This document shows, one piece after another, positions 47,909 through 59,230 of a stretch of 64,000 nt of DNA (within the stretch, counting starts at the first letter, position 1; each line of letters starts with the position of its first letter). Location: NCBI GenBank assembly GCA_903813345.2, contig CAIIXF020000003.1:21094931-21158930 (forward strand). Direction: 5' to 3'. The position numbers and the translations under genes were made by a program. A model generated the notes under the pieces. That model was not told where the DNA came from and ran no database searches. It saw only the letters and a program-made list of their open reading frames with translations. Origin of the DNA: Owenia fusiformis (Eukaryota; Annelida; Polychaeta; Sabellida; Oweniidae).

Positions 47909-50825
47909 ATGTTGATCTTTGTTTTTGCTCTCTATTATTTCAGTGCTGTTGGATGCTTTGGCCAATCTTTAGGTAAGCCTTTCTGACTTAACTTTTGTCT
48001 ACATAACACCTGGGGTAACTACGAGAGATATAAGAGGCAACATTGCAATGTGTATCTCAAACACCCCATGTATTTTTCATCATTTTTAATACAGACTATT
48101 CTTTTTAACTTCTTTATTATGTAGATGAGGTCTGCGGCATCAGTAAGTATCCAGATGCAGGGAGAGTACCTGTTGAAGGGGGTCGAACTCGAAGAATAGT
48201 AGGCGGAGTTCCTGCTAGGGAAAATGAGTATCCATGGGTGGTATGTATCACATTTGACATTATTTTGTTGTTTGTACAGTGTCGTCTTTTGACGCAAGTT
48301 ACAATCATTACATAAACTGAAACTGTACATTTAGTTTTGCGATCCAATGGAGTCTATATTTGTAGATCTTAATGGATTGGTTTGATGGGAACAATTGGGA
48401 CCAGAATTGTGGAGCAGTCCTCATTGATAACAGATGGGCGCTTAGTGCAAGGCATTGTACATACGCGTAAGTTACAGGGATTGGTTCTCAGTAAATACGC
48501 GCAAGTTACACAAATGGGCCCACTTGTACCACTGTTTTTACATTGTACATTCGCGTAGAGAAAATAGTGATGCAACATTGTTCATACGCGAAGTGACACA
48601 ATTAGCCTGCATTATAGAAAGTGTAAACGCACGGGAAATTGATACCAAAATACTGAAAATATTAATTTAATTGTGAAAATTAAGTCTCATGACTGACACC
48701 CTACCATGTCGTCGGATGGCGAAATCACCCTGTGTGTCTGGCTGGGCAGTACGTCATTACCCGCAAACCAATCGACAATAGGATAGTTTCTAAATAGCAG
48801 AAAAATCAATGAAATCTCGTGCTGCCATCTTTTATTCAGCTTATAACTTGGGCTAGAGCTCCATTCATTTACATGCTAAAATCTTGGAAAAGTGGCTTAA
48901 TTTCATGATTTATCAAAGTGTGTTTGTTGAATCTGTATAAAACTTGAATGATATACCACTTGATGACCCTGTTCATGTACATGTTGTGATTAAACATGCA
49001 AATGTTGATTGACATACAAATAATCCACGGATTTAAAGAATTTTAGCATTGCATCTATGGACATTTGGCCCAAGTTTTTTTAAATTGTTATAGAAAATTA
49101 TTCAAATTACATAACTGTGTAAATCAAAGCTATTATAAGAGAAAACATTTCACTGAATTCAAATATGCCATTTAAAAGAAGGTAATGTAAGTCATTAGAG
49201 GTCTAATATGCAAGTCTCTTAAAATCTCACGAAAAACGAGATTTAGCGAGATTTCAAAAGCTATATGGAAACTATACTATTCCTGTCTGCATCACGATTC
49301 ATTAAAACATTTTTGTCATACTTATCAAAATGAACATATTTATAAATTAACCTGCTAACGGTATTACGTCGTTTTCCCAATTAGGAATGACCCTGCGTCT
49401 GACTACGAGCTATACACAAAAAATCACTGGAGATTTCCTTCTAATGACGGCGTCGCTTACACCCCTGAAGTCATAATAAGGCACCCTGATTATGATGAAA
49501 ACACGTATGAGGTGAACGTTTTTGATATTCACGCATATAGGCGTTACATCCTGTATGCAATAATACACAAGTACTTTAATATTGTCTGTGCACTGTGTGC
49601 AGTCATTCCCGATGAAACGTTCCACACCAATCATGATGTACTCAAATATATTTTTAAGAAAAATTGAACGATCATCATGCAAAGACCAAAATTATATCTT
49701 GCAGAATGACCTTGTGATGTTTAAATTCCCTCAGAATTTGACATTTGATGATGATCTCCGACCTATTTGCCTTCCACCTAGAAATGACAGCAGCTCTTAT
49801 GTAGGGCAGACTGTCATCATCGCTGGATGGGGCAATGAAGAAAGAAGTATAGTTATTGCGCAATATATTAACATCTGTCTCACCTTTTGGAACAAATTAA
49901 TGTTTTAGAAAAACAGCTTTATGCCTTTGCTTTTTCACAAACTAATATAATATTGTTCAATTTATTCGCAGTATGTAGCAAAGGATGTAATATTTTTTAT
50001 TTACACAGTAATCGAAAGCATTCCTGCGTCAAAGATTACCCCTTCCCACTGGAATACAAGAAATCATTGATATTGTGAGACATACAAATGCTCCAAACAT
50101 AAACAATTTATATAGAAAGGAAAGTATATGAAACGCATCTTTTAAGATGGTGAACGAAATGCACGATTATTTTTGTTTTTTAGACGGTCCATCTCCAGAG
50201 CAACTTCTTTACACTGACATGGAAGTTATAGATTATGACACATGTGCGCTGATGCTGATGCCCGATGTCGTCTTTCCAACTACTAACATATGTGTTCTTG
50301 GAAATGGCAAAGACGCTGGAGATGTGAGCATATCTTCTATGTTACCTTTACTGTATTTTACCATAGTCTTGCTTCAAGACTATGAACCCCCCCCCCCCCC
50401 TGTACGTTACCTTCCCAACAAAAGTGAAGGTGCAGTATACAGGGGGAGGTACAGAGACTTGAGGCTAGATTACTAATACTATTACCTGAGTAATGGGCAT
50501 GTTGCATGTTATGACAATTTTCTCTATGCGTGATTTTCCTAGTGATTCCGTTTTTCCAGGGCGACTCAGGAAGTGTACATTTCTACAAGAGGCCAGATGG
50601 AAGATTCGAAGGCATAGGTAATATAAAATAAATTGTAATATATGTAAGAAACTATGTACATGTAAGTTTCTGAAACAGAAACACTCACATCCAAAGTAAG
50701 TTTGATATTGCAATGTTTTAGGAATCCAATCGTGGGGTCACTGGCCCGCAGGAGAGAGACCTAGTGTCATTGTGAGGATCAGCGAGTATTACGACTGGAT
50801 TGATGAAGTTAGAGCCAACAACTAG
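47909..50825 (+). CDS. Secreted trypsin-like serine protease B, 8 exons
   Basis: Exons 47909-47972, 48125-48240, 48366-48466, 49385-49511, 49705-49846, 50184-50323, 50560-50617 and 50722-50825 give 283 aa. Six of the eight exons equal protease A in length (exons 1 and 7 differ by 6 and 3 nt), and all phases match, so the two are duplicates. Signal peptide, TRR|IVGG activation site (after residue 45), His90 in ALSARHC, Asp138 in NDLVMF and Ser233 are present. The active-site motif is GDSGS, not the usual GDSGG, and the following residues are VHFYKR rather than GP. Asp six before Ser again suggests trypsin-like specificity. Cys191 and Cys220 are absent, as in protease A. The unusual residue after GDSG may alter the oxyanion region; whether it is active is unknown. 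Confidence 0.92.
48467..48605 (+). repeat. Worn copies of the exon-3/donor repeat in protease B
   Basis: After the true donor: GGTTCTCAGTAAATACGCGC, ACATTGTACATTCGCGTAGA and CAACATTGTTCATACGCGAA. Each resembles the CATTGTACATACGCGTAAG word. Same origin as the array at 46240-46820. Confidence 0.7.
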
Positions 50826-52088
50826 ATCAGCAGATTGCATATTTTCCTCTGTCTTTTGCCACCATAGATGTTTTAGTACTGATTTTATCACTGAACTATA
50901 TTATACTTGTATAAGATAGAATTGTACTATATATTTATTTGCCGTACATTTACATAGAGTATTATTGTATGAATAATCTTCATTTTGAAAACACATTTTT
51001 ACTTTTTAAACAAACAATAGACACTCCGTACAACTGGGAAAAGTATATATTCATTTACCATATTTATGAATAGTTTTCGTTATACAAACACAATTCTTTC
51101 TACACACGTTACAACTGGTTTTCACGTGTCCTTAGTATATCATTATACGATACAGTCCATCCTCCAATGAACTAAACAGAGAAGATATTTGGAACCATGC
51201 GTTTGGAGGATGGATATATTCTAATGATGAGTATGTTATATAAACTATTACAAATACTGATACAGTATATTAATTAAAACGAGGCGAGAACGGGAAATTT
51301 AGTAAAGTGCCGGAGCATGATATTTTACCAAGACTTTGAATTTATTTTTACCTAAAAATCTACTAAATCTCAGATTAAGTAATTCACCCCTCTCTCGAAC
51401 AATTATTTTTCTGAAGGAATTCTAGGCTGTTCTGCTCCAATACGAATTTATTGAAAAACTATAATCCAAACGATCGTTTTCTTTGAGATAAACAGAGAAA
51501 AGTTAAACAAACAAGGTGTTAACATGTAAATTGTCACCACTTGTCATTTGTTACAAACGCCGAACGCCGCGCTCCAAACCCCGAACACAAACCGCCCAAC
51601 TCCGAACACCGTCCACAAAAAGTTGGAGACCATAACAATATGTGTCCCACTTGTTGACATAAAATTGAATTCCTTGGTGAAGTTGTGAAGTATCTTGCTC
51701 CGACACTTTTTAAAAAGTACATGTAACTCCCCTATGATTAAGTCACACAACATATTAATTCCTGTTGTATGACTTGATATTTGAAAATGATACACAACAT
51801 ACATGTGTATTGAAAATGGACATCGCTTCCATTTGCAAAATTATTCAATATATAATCCAAGAAAATGACCCTGTAACCGAGGTTTCCTGTCAGAAATAGC
51901 AACCATATAAATATGGATATCGTTATAAAATGTTGTCACTTTTGTGCGATAAAATTTTCTAGTAAAATCCGAGTTGAAATAATTATTTATATTAGCTGGT
52001 TGGCACATCTAGGAGATTTGTTTCATCCATTAAAGAATATCTTGTGATTGTGCTCTATGCTCTTTATACAAGTAAACTGTTCCAGGTG
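50826..52088. other. Intergenic stretch with one dispersed repeat
   Basis: Between protease B and the oxidase exons. The only repeat recognised is the TGTCACCAC family copy at about 51530-51660 (TTTGTTACAAACGCCGAACG, CACCGTCCACAAAAAGTTGG). Near 51145-51160 and 51195-51215 short words around CCATCCTCCA are inverted. No gene seen. Confidence 0.5.
51528..51662. repeat. TGTCACCAC dispersed element, copy 5
   Basis: TGTCACCACTTGTCATTTGT at the left, CGAACACCGTCCACAAAAAG in the middle and TGTGTCCCACTTGTTGACAT at the right. Confidence 0.7.
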
Positions 52089-53644
52089 CTATAGTCTCGA
52101 TTTAGTTGGTAAACTTCTTGTAACTTGTTTAGCCAGTTGTGCTGCATGAACAGCAGTTCCCCATGAAAGGGTCACACCATTAGCACCATGTCCGTAATTG
52201 TGAACAACCTACACCAGAAACAAAACAGTGTTATAATATCGTCATCATGATAATCCATGACATCTCATTTCTTCTCAGCCCTGAGATTTTCAGGTGAAAC
52301 AGAAAGATGCTATGAGTATCAGAATGTAATATCGTTAGCATTCTGGCCATAATTCTGAACAACTTTAAACGGGGATAATACATGGTTTGGTATTACAAGT
52401 CAGTGAAGGACATCGAATCACGGACTCTTATTACCGCTGACATATTTTATCCAATTTTTTTTACTCACTGGTAAAGTCTTGTTTCCAAACTTCATTTGTT
52501 CAATCTCCACCCTAACTGGGTGTCTAGTCGGTCTCAATCCTACCCACTGCCAATCCCATCTAGCTCCCTGTAATCGTTATGTCATTATATTGTATGTGTC
52601 ACTATGAAGAAACTGGCCAAGTAGGAAATGTGATGGGAAACAATAGGTGAAGAAAGAATGAGTGACCCTCCTTCATATAAGTGTCTCTTGTTGCACATGC
52701 ACTAGTGATAAGGCAAATTAATAACTTTAATTCACTTCAGGATTTACATATGTAACTCAATGATTTGTCAGTGAAATAATATCAGAGCTCTAGTTTATTC
52801 AGGGACGGGTCTGAAAACTAACAAGCTGGAGACCCAAATTTTAAGTCTGAAAAAATTGGCCCAAATGAAAATTTAAGGCCCATTTTCTTGATAATTTGGG
52901 CTAAAATTAAAAAATAGCCATGGGGCCTTAAAAATGTTTGTTTTGGTGCAATTCTTTCTGGGCCCATCTTAGGGGGAGGGGCTGGGTTAGTATTTAGAGG
53001 TTATGTCACTATGACGTGAAATATGCCTGAGTTCTCCCAATATAGGCCGACCTTGGGAGGCTCTATATTTGGGCAAGAACGAAGGCATGTTCCACGTCAT
53101 AGTGACATAACTGATGTATTACATGCCTTTGTTCCCATGGTTACTTTGTATCAATGACGTGACGTCATGATATTATCATGGTTATTAAAGAAATCTAATA
53201 TCAAAACGAGGTAAGCGGGCTATATCGGGGTAATCGGGCAATATCGGTGGATATAGCTCGCTAACTTTCCCATCATTGACTTCCATACAAATGCTTCGCT
53301 AGGTATGTAATACACAAATAAACGATATGTACATATCACGCACAAAGCATTCAGTATCCTCTCCACATATGGCTAAACAGTTTTACTAAACGAAACAGAA
53401 ATCAACTGCAGACATTTTACATCCAACCGGCCAGGTTTCATCCAGTTTTGCCATATTTTGCTAAACTATTGATTGAACTCTTCTACATTAACTATTGATG
53501 ATTACATATTTAGTGAGGCTACTTACCTCTATCGATGGAAGCAGGTTCTTACACCTTTCCCAAACTCCATTTGTGTCTTCAGCATCCAGTTCCTTGTTGT
53601 AATTGCCCGCCTGTCGTGTTCCTCCTAATACCACATTGTCTTGA
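52089..53644 (-). CDS. D-amino-acid/D-aspartate oxidase, last three exons only
   Basis: Exons on the minus strand: 53527-53644, 52469-52567 and 52089-52208, encoding about 111 C-terminal residues. Family landmarks: DNVVLGGTRQAGNYN, VGLRPTRHPVRVE (with the substrate-binding Arg) and HNYGHGANGVTLSWGTA, which fits the DAO signature H-N-Y-G-x-G..G-x5-G-x-A. The end KSRL gives a PTS1 peroxisomal signal (SRL), as in DAO and DDO. These FAD enzymes oxidatively deaminate D-amino acids in peroxisomes. DAO and DDO cannot be told apart from this part. No exon for the N-terminal FAD-binding part (GxGxxG) was found between 53645 and the window end. Either a very long intron leads outside the window or this is a partial duplicate. 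An ATG with MALE followed by GTGAGT at about 54654 could be a first exon, but the middle exons would still be missing. Confidence 0.85.
52993..53312. mobile_element. Non-autonomous element with nested inverted repeats (copy 2)
   Basis: TTATGTCACTATGACGTG (about 53001) is inverted as CACGTCATAGTGACATAA at 53093-53110. ATTACATGCCT near 53119 is inverted near 53304. Same family as 20871-21250. Lies between two oxidase exons. Confidence 0.7.
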
Positions 53645-54750
53645 CTAAGTGGTGAAAGACATAAAAATTAGAGAAATAGGAAATAAAGATAGAATGAAAA
53701 TCATAAAATTAGAAGAATGGAAAATGAAATAGGCAGGAAAGCATTCGATTAGAGAAATTGTAGAATAAAGATAGAGAGAAAACCACGAAGCAGGCGAAGC
53801 GTTTGCTTGGTCATTACATAGAACAATACTAATTTTAGACATTCATTTCAATAGATTAAATGCGAGTAGAAATAATCTTGATTTACGTCATTAGTAGCCC
53901 CAATGTTATAAAATCACAAAAATGAGATATCTTTTCTTGTATTGAACAGATATTTCCTTGAATTGGACATATCTTATTTTTTATAAATATCAGATACATA
54001 AGGGCAACATGAAAAATGAACCACTAAAACTGATGAATGTTCAAGTTTAAATGAACTTCTGCCATGTTATTTCCCCCAAATTAGCCACCTGGTGGTGAAA
54101 CTGTGAACAACCTATTCGCACCTGGGTTATTGGAACAGCTCGGTAAGTCGAAGAGGATTTTACTGCCTCTAACTCGAATTTGCCTCACCTACAGTATTTA
54201 GATTTGCCTCACTATTTGGATTTCACTGACCTTGACCTTTTGACATTTGCCTCGCATACGGATTATCAATGAATGTCTGATGACAAACGATCAGTTGCGT
54301 AATCGTTTTCAAGATAAAGCCAAAGTTACAATAAATATTGAAATGTGTAACACTCATATAATTACCAGGGCAGGATATATGCCATATCGTCTGTGTATAT
54401 AAAATGTTTCACCCATGGTGCGTGTGCCTACAAAATGGAATGTACTCAGTTGAAAAACGAATGTAAGTCACTTGCTTGGACCTCATCTCGATTGAATATT
54501 TAAGCATTAAAATACACAGATGCAAGCCAAGAGAATGTTAAAAACTTGGATTAGATTTTACGTAGAAATAAATATAAAAAGCACCCTGGCTCGTTGCAGC
54601 AGCTACATTTATAAATAAATCCATACTTACTCACTTCGAGAGCCATGTTAGATTTTGAAACTTATTTTATATCAAAATCCAAATAGCTTTCGCAGGAAGT
54701 AATTCCATACTATACACGTAAGTAATATGATTACCCTTATCCCGTTCCAG
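53645..54750. other. Stretch upstream of the oxidase exons, nothing recognised
   Basis: AT-rich, with short repetitive AGAGAAAT and GAATAAAGATAGA words near 53665-53775. No further oxidase exon was found despite a reading of the minus strand. Confidence 0.5.
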
Positions 54751-55238
54751 GACTATAGTCCTGTACGGAGCCCATACATTTGCCTGTACGATTACAACTT
54801 GGGAGAATTATCTACGCCCCTTCCACCAGAAGCACTCGATGCCGGATACTCATCAAACACGTGCTAAAAATTAGCACGTGTTTGAGGTTGATCAAACCCG
54901 TGCTAAAGTTTAGCACGTGTTTGGGGTTGATCAAACCCGTGCTAGAATTTAGCACAGGTTTGAGGTTCGATCAAACCCTGGGCCTCAGATCAAACCCGTG
55001 TGTGAAGCTCCAAGTGTTCCGGGCTACCCAAGTATTCCGACTCCTGCCGAAATATTCTGAATTGACCCAAGTATTCTGGGTTTACTTATTTTAGCAAATA
55101 CACTCGATATGATGATTTTTCAATTTCTAATCCAATTTTAGATTTCTACAGAGATGACTGTTGAAATTAAGTTAATCAAATCACTTATAATGTGGCTGTC
55201 TCATGCACAAAAGATTTTCCTTTTTTTATATATAACTA

Positions 55239-56101
55239 CACTCCCCTCCATAAGTTTGGCAACCTTAGCTCCCCCATTGAACTACGTGTTAAAGCCTCTT
55301 TACGTTTGAATTTTTATTTACTTAACCGGCGATGAGATAACTTATAATATTAATGGAAACGTAACTTGACCTTATTTTCAATACCTCCAAAATTTCTAAA
55401 TTTTTTCCTCAATCAGAATAGGTCGAAAATTGATGATAAATTTAATGAATTTTTGAAAATCGTCATTCCCATGTATTTCAATGGGAAATGGAGGGTTCGG
55501 GCAAATCAGAAATCAGGATATATTTTCAGTAAAAGATTCAGCAAAAAAAATTTATATAGAAAATTGAATTGTCTAACTTTTTTGTACACTAAGTGTTTAG
55601 TTTATTTGATGAATACTAAAGTTACAGCGCTTCAAAGTCATTTTTGAAAATAATTTTTCGCCTCCTGAGTTATTTTAATGGGAAAGGTTTATTGAAAAAC
55701 TATTTTGACTTTAAAGCCCTACAACTTTGTTGAACCTGAAGAAACATATCAATTTTTTGTTAAATAAAGTTAACAAATTCAATTGCCTGCCTTATTCGTA
55801 TTTTTTGCAAGGACTCGGATGGATGGATATTCTGTCCTATGACTTGCGGCAAACCTATCATTTCCCATTGGTTAACATGGGAATGTCGATTTTCAAAAAT
55901 TCATCAAATTTATCATCAATTTTCAACTTATTGTAATTGAGGGAAAAAATTGAGAAAATGTTGAGTTATTGGAAATAAAGTCAAATTACGTTTCCGTTAA
56001 TAGTATAAGTATTTTCATGGTAGGTTAATTCAAAGGTAAAGAGGCTTTTAACACGTAGTTCAATGGGGGAGCTAAGGTTGCCAAACTTATGGAGGGGAGT
56101 G
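55239..56101. mobile_element. 863-bp foldback mariner-type MITE
   Basis: Inverted ends CACTCCCCTCCATAAGTTTG and CAAACTTATGGAGGGGAGTG with TA on both sides (55237-55238, 56102-56103). The arms are very long (about 350 bp or more), including GCTCCCCCATTGAACTACGT, GATGATAAATTTAATGAATT and TCCCATGTATTTCAATGGGA against their inverted counterparts. No transposase. Confidence 0.88.
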
Positions 56102-56240
56102 TAACAGGGCACCCATTGAGGAGTGTCAAATCCCCGGGTGTTCGACCTTTGCACCATGGAACACTCCTGAGCAATAGGATATTTGGACAGAATATATCGA
56201 TATATGTAGACTGGGTCTCAGTTTCAGGAATACTAAGTAT

Positions 56241-57111
56241 TAGAGGTGTAACTCGCCAGAAAAATCCAACTCGAGTTCAACTTGCCAAATATTTCCAAAA
56301 CTCGAGTAAAACTCGAGTTCATTCATTTCGTCCAGTACATATTGTAAACCCGGGTATACAAAATTACTTTAACTTCAAGCGGCAAGTTTCTCTGGTTTAG
56401 TCACATCTAAAAGGTGTTTAACACGTTGGGGCCATAAGAAAGTGTGGTACTCATTGCAGTTTTCTCATATTTCAATCAAAAATGATCTGGTATAGACGTC
56501 GCCGCATACGGTAAGGACGAGAGATCGCTAGAATCTAACCAAACAATATTTTAGAAAACCCAGAAGGGCCCCTCAAATTAATGAATGGTTTTCCCGGATT
56601 ATCTTCATTATTTATACTAAAGACTGCTGGTTATCTATCTAAAGTTAAGACTTATGATCTTAATTTAATGATAGATCATATTTTTTATGTAAGAGTCGTG
56701 TAAACGACGTGAGAATAAGGTCACCATTTTTATTCAATTTTAGTGACTACTCTATTATCGCCCGTTGAGTTCCTTCGATAGTCGATCTTTTTCTGATTTT
56801 TTTGGTGTAACTCGTCATTCCACGATATTTGTTGAACTTTGTGAAGCTTTGAGAGTGTTTTTTAGGTGACGGGAGCTAAATATGGCGATCATTGGTATAT
56901 TTATTCCACTAATGAAGTAATGTTGCACGATCTCTGGGACCCGAATTCATTTTACATGCTTGCAAGATAGGCGAAACTCGCGAGTTGACTCGAGTTATAG
57001 CTAGCTCGCGAGTTGAAATAGATTGCGAGTTTCTAGAGGACAACTCGAGCCAATGTATAGGCAGCTCTGACGAGCTGTACTCGAGTTACTGACTCGGGAG
57101 TTACACCTCTA
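56241..57111. mobile_element. 871-bp non-autonomous hAT element
   Basis: Starts TAGAGGTGTAACTC and ends GAGTTACACCTCTA, flanked by CTAAGTAT on both sides (56233-56240 and 57112-57119). An 8-bp target duplication with these ends is characteristic of hAT. Both subterminal regions are crowded with ACTCGAGTT and CTCGCGAGTT words, likely transposase-binding sites. No coding region. Confidence 0.92.
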
Positions 57112-57789
57112 CTAAGTATGTCTCAACTTGTTCAGGAAAATTGGCCTTTTGAAAAAATGGGTGCGTATTTCTAATAATGGACAATTTTTCGACATTTTCT
57201 GGCTCTCTTTCTTCATCGTGGGGCACTTTTAACTTTTGGCACCCTCTCTTGTGAATTTTAAGATATTATAAAATATGTGAACTCGGAACACTTAGGTTGT
57301 CAGAACAGTTGGGCAAGAGACAGAACACTTGGGTAGCCCAGAACAGTTGGGCTTTCACACCCGTGCTGGAATTTAGTTCGAAGTCCAACCGATAGAGGCG
57401 CTCCTAACCCGTGCTACAAATCCAACCAATCAGAGCGCTCTTAACCAGTGCTATTTTGCCGAAATATCTTTCTGGAAGTCTTGTACCGTTAGTTTGTAAT
57501 CAATATAGCCGATCTGAAGGTAAGAAGTTGCCCAAAGTGAACAAGACTAAGCGAGGATCAAACAGGGTAATGATTTTTTCTTATAAATTCAACATAAAAC
57601 TTGTAATTTTCCCGTTAAGTGAGTATGATGAATTATCGCCCATTGATTTTGATTTTCAAAAAATTTCACTGCGTCAGTTAAACCTAAAAAAAAGAAATTA
57701 AAATATCATTATGCAAAAATATATGGAAAATATATTCCTATTGTACATAAATGACTTTCGTTTATCTTGAATTAGTTCTAGTTTGGCTA

Positions 57790-59230
57790 ATAAAGTGTGT
57801 GGCCTCTTATATGTTGATGCTTCTCGAGACCCTATCTACAAGACTTACATGACTGGCACAATCGTCACCATGTTATCAAGTATTTTTATGGAGACCCTAT
57901 CTGTTGCAAGACCTATGCCTGGCACAACCGTCACCATGTTATTAAGTAATTTTATGTTTCGCAAGGATCCTGCCATGACCGTGGAAGTGTTATCGTGATA
58001 GCCTGGTATAACAGTGACAATGCTATATTATATCGCATGGTCTGTCATGACCGTGGTAATGTTAAAGCCTGATATGACCGTGACAATACTATACTATATT
58101 GCAAGGCCTGACATGACCGTTGTAATGTTAAAGCCTGATATGACGGTGACAATGGTTACAAGGCCTGTCATGACCATCATAATGTTAAAGCCTGATATGA
58201 CCATGACAATGGTTGCAAGGCCTGTCATGACTGTGGTAATGTTAAAGCACAATATGACCGTGACAATGGTTATATTAGTGACATTTAGTAGCATGAGAAT
58301 ACTGTAATCGAAAACGTCATCATTTATCTACCTTAAATATGTAAATCTAGGATACTACTACTACTTTAACTCATAATTCATTTCCACAAACTATAATTCT
58401 AATCTCATTCAAGAACGTGAACATTGTCACAGTTATATCAGGCTTTAACATTACCACGGTCATGACAGGCCTTGCAATATAATATAGCATTGGCACGGTT
58501 ATACCAGGCTTTCACGATAACAATACCACGGTCATGGCAGGATTCTTGCGAAACCTAAAAACACTTAATAACATGTCGACGGTTGTGCCAGGCATAAGTC
58601 TTGCAATAGATAGCATGTGTTTTTATGTTGCACAATGATCCTGCCATGACCGTGGTAGTGTTATCGTGAAAGCCTGGTATAACCTTGACAATGTAATATT
58701 ATATTGCAAGGCCAGTGTCATGTCCGTGGTAATGTTATACCCTGATATGACCGCGACAGTGCTTTATTATAAATAAGGCCTGATATGACTGTGACAATGT
58801 TTCTCGTTCTTGAATGAGATTAGAATTATAGTGTTCGGAAATGAATTATGATTTAAATGATTCTAAAATTTTATGTATCAATGTACGTGAGTACCATGTT
58901 CATGTATAGAAGTCTAGATTCACATATTTAAGGTAGTTAATCATTCTATGAAATTTGCAATGCTACTAAATGCTATTTAATATAACCATTGTCACAGTCA
59001 TATTGTGCTTTAACATTACCACGGTCGTGACAGGCCTTGCAACCATTGCGACTGTCATATCAGGCTTAAACATTACCACAGTCATGACAGGCCTTGAAAT
59101 ATAATATAGCATTGTCACGGTTATACCAGGCTTTCACGATAATACCACCACGACCATGGCAAGATCCTTGCGAAACTTAAGAACACTTAATAACATGGTG
59201 ACAGTTGTGCTAGGCATAAGTCTTGCAATA
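57790..59230. repeat. Inverted satellite, 36-bp units in both orientations
   Basis: Units of the type CCTGATATGACCGTGACAAT and GGCCTGTCATGACCGTGGTA run plus at 57840-58275 and 58640-58800, and minus at 58430-58620 and 58985-59225. Flanking unique words are also mirrored, for example ACCTTAAATATGTAAATCTA (58331) against TAGATTCACATATTTAAGGT (58913). The whole is a foldback structure of about 1.4 kb containing tandem repeats. Methionine- and valine-rich frames across it are repeat by-products. Confidence 0.88.

Larger units (their letters stand above)
54755..57440. mobile_element. Composite region of CCCGTGCTAAATTTAGCACG palindrome repeats with inserted elements
   Basis: At 54855-55015 there are three or four units of ATCAAACCCGTGCTA..TTTAGCACG. 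At 57350-57440 related CCCGTGCTGGAATTTAG and CCCGTGCTACAAATCCAACC words recur. CAAGTGTTCCGGGCTACCCA (about 55013) is inverted near 57322-57345. This suggests one outer element of about 2.7 kb into which the elements at 55239-56101 and 56241-57111 were inserted. Confidence 0.6.

Noticed and set aside
54640-54662. MALE-GTGAGT as first exon of the oxidase gene
   Set aside because: No middle exons between it and 53644, so the link cannot be supported.
57840-58275. CRISPR-like regular 36-bp repeats
   Set aside because: Units are contiguous, with no unique spacers, in an animal genome.
58014-58307. 97-residue Met/Val/Thr-rich frame
   Set aside because: Encoded by the 36-bp satellite.
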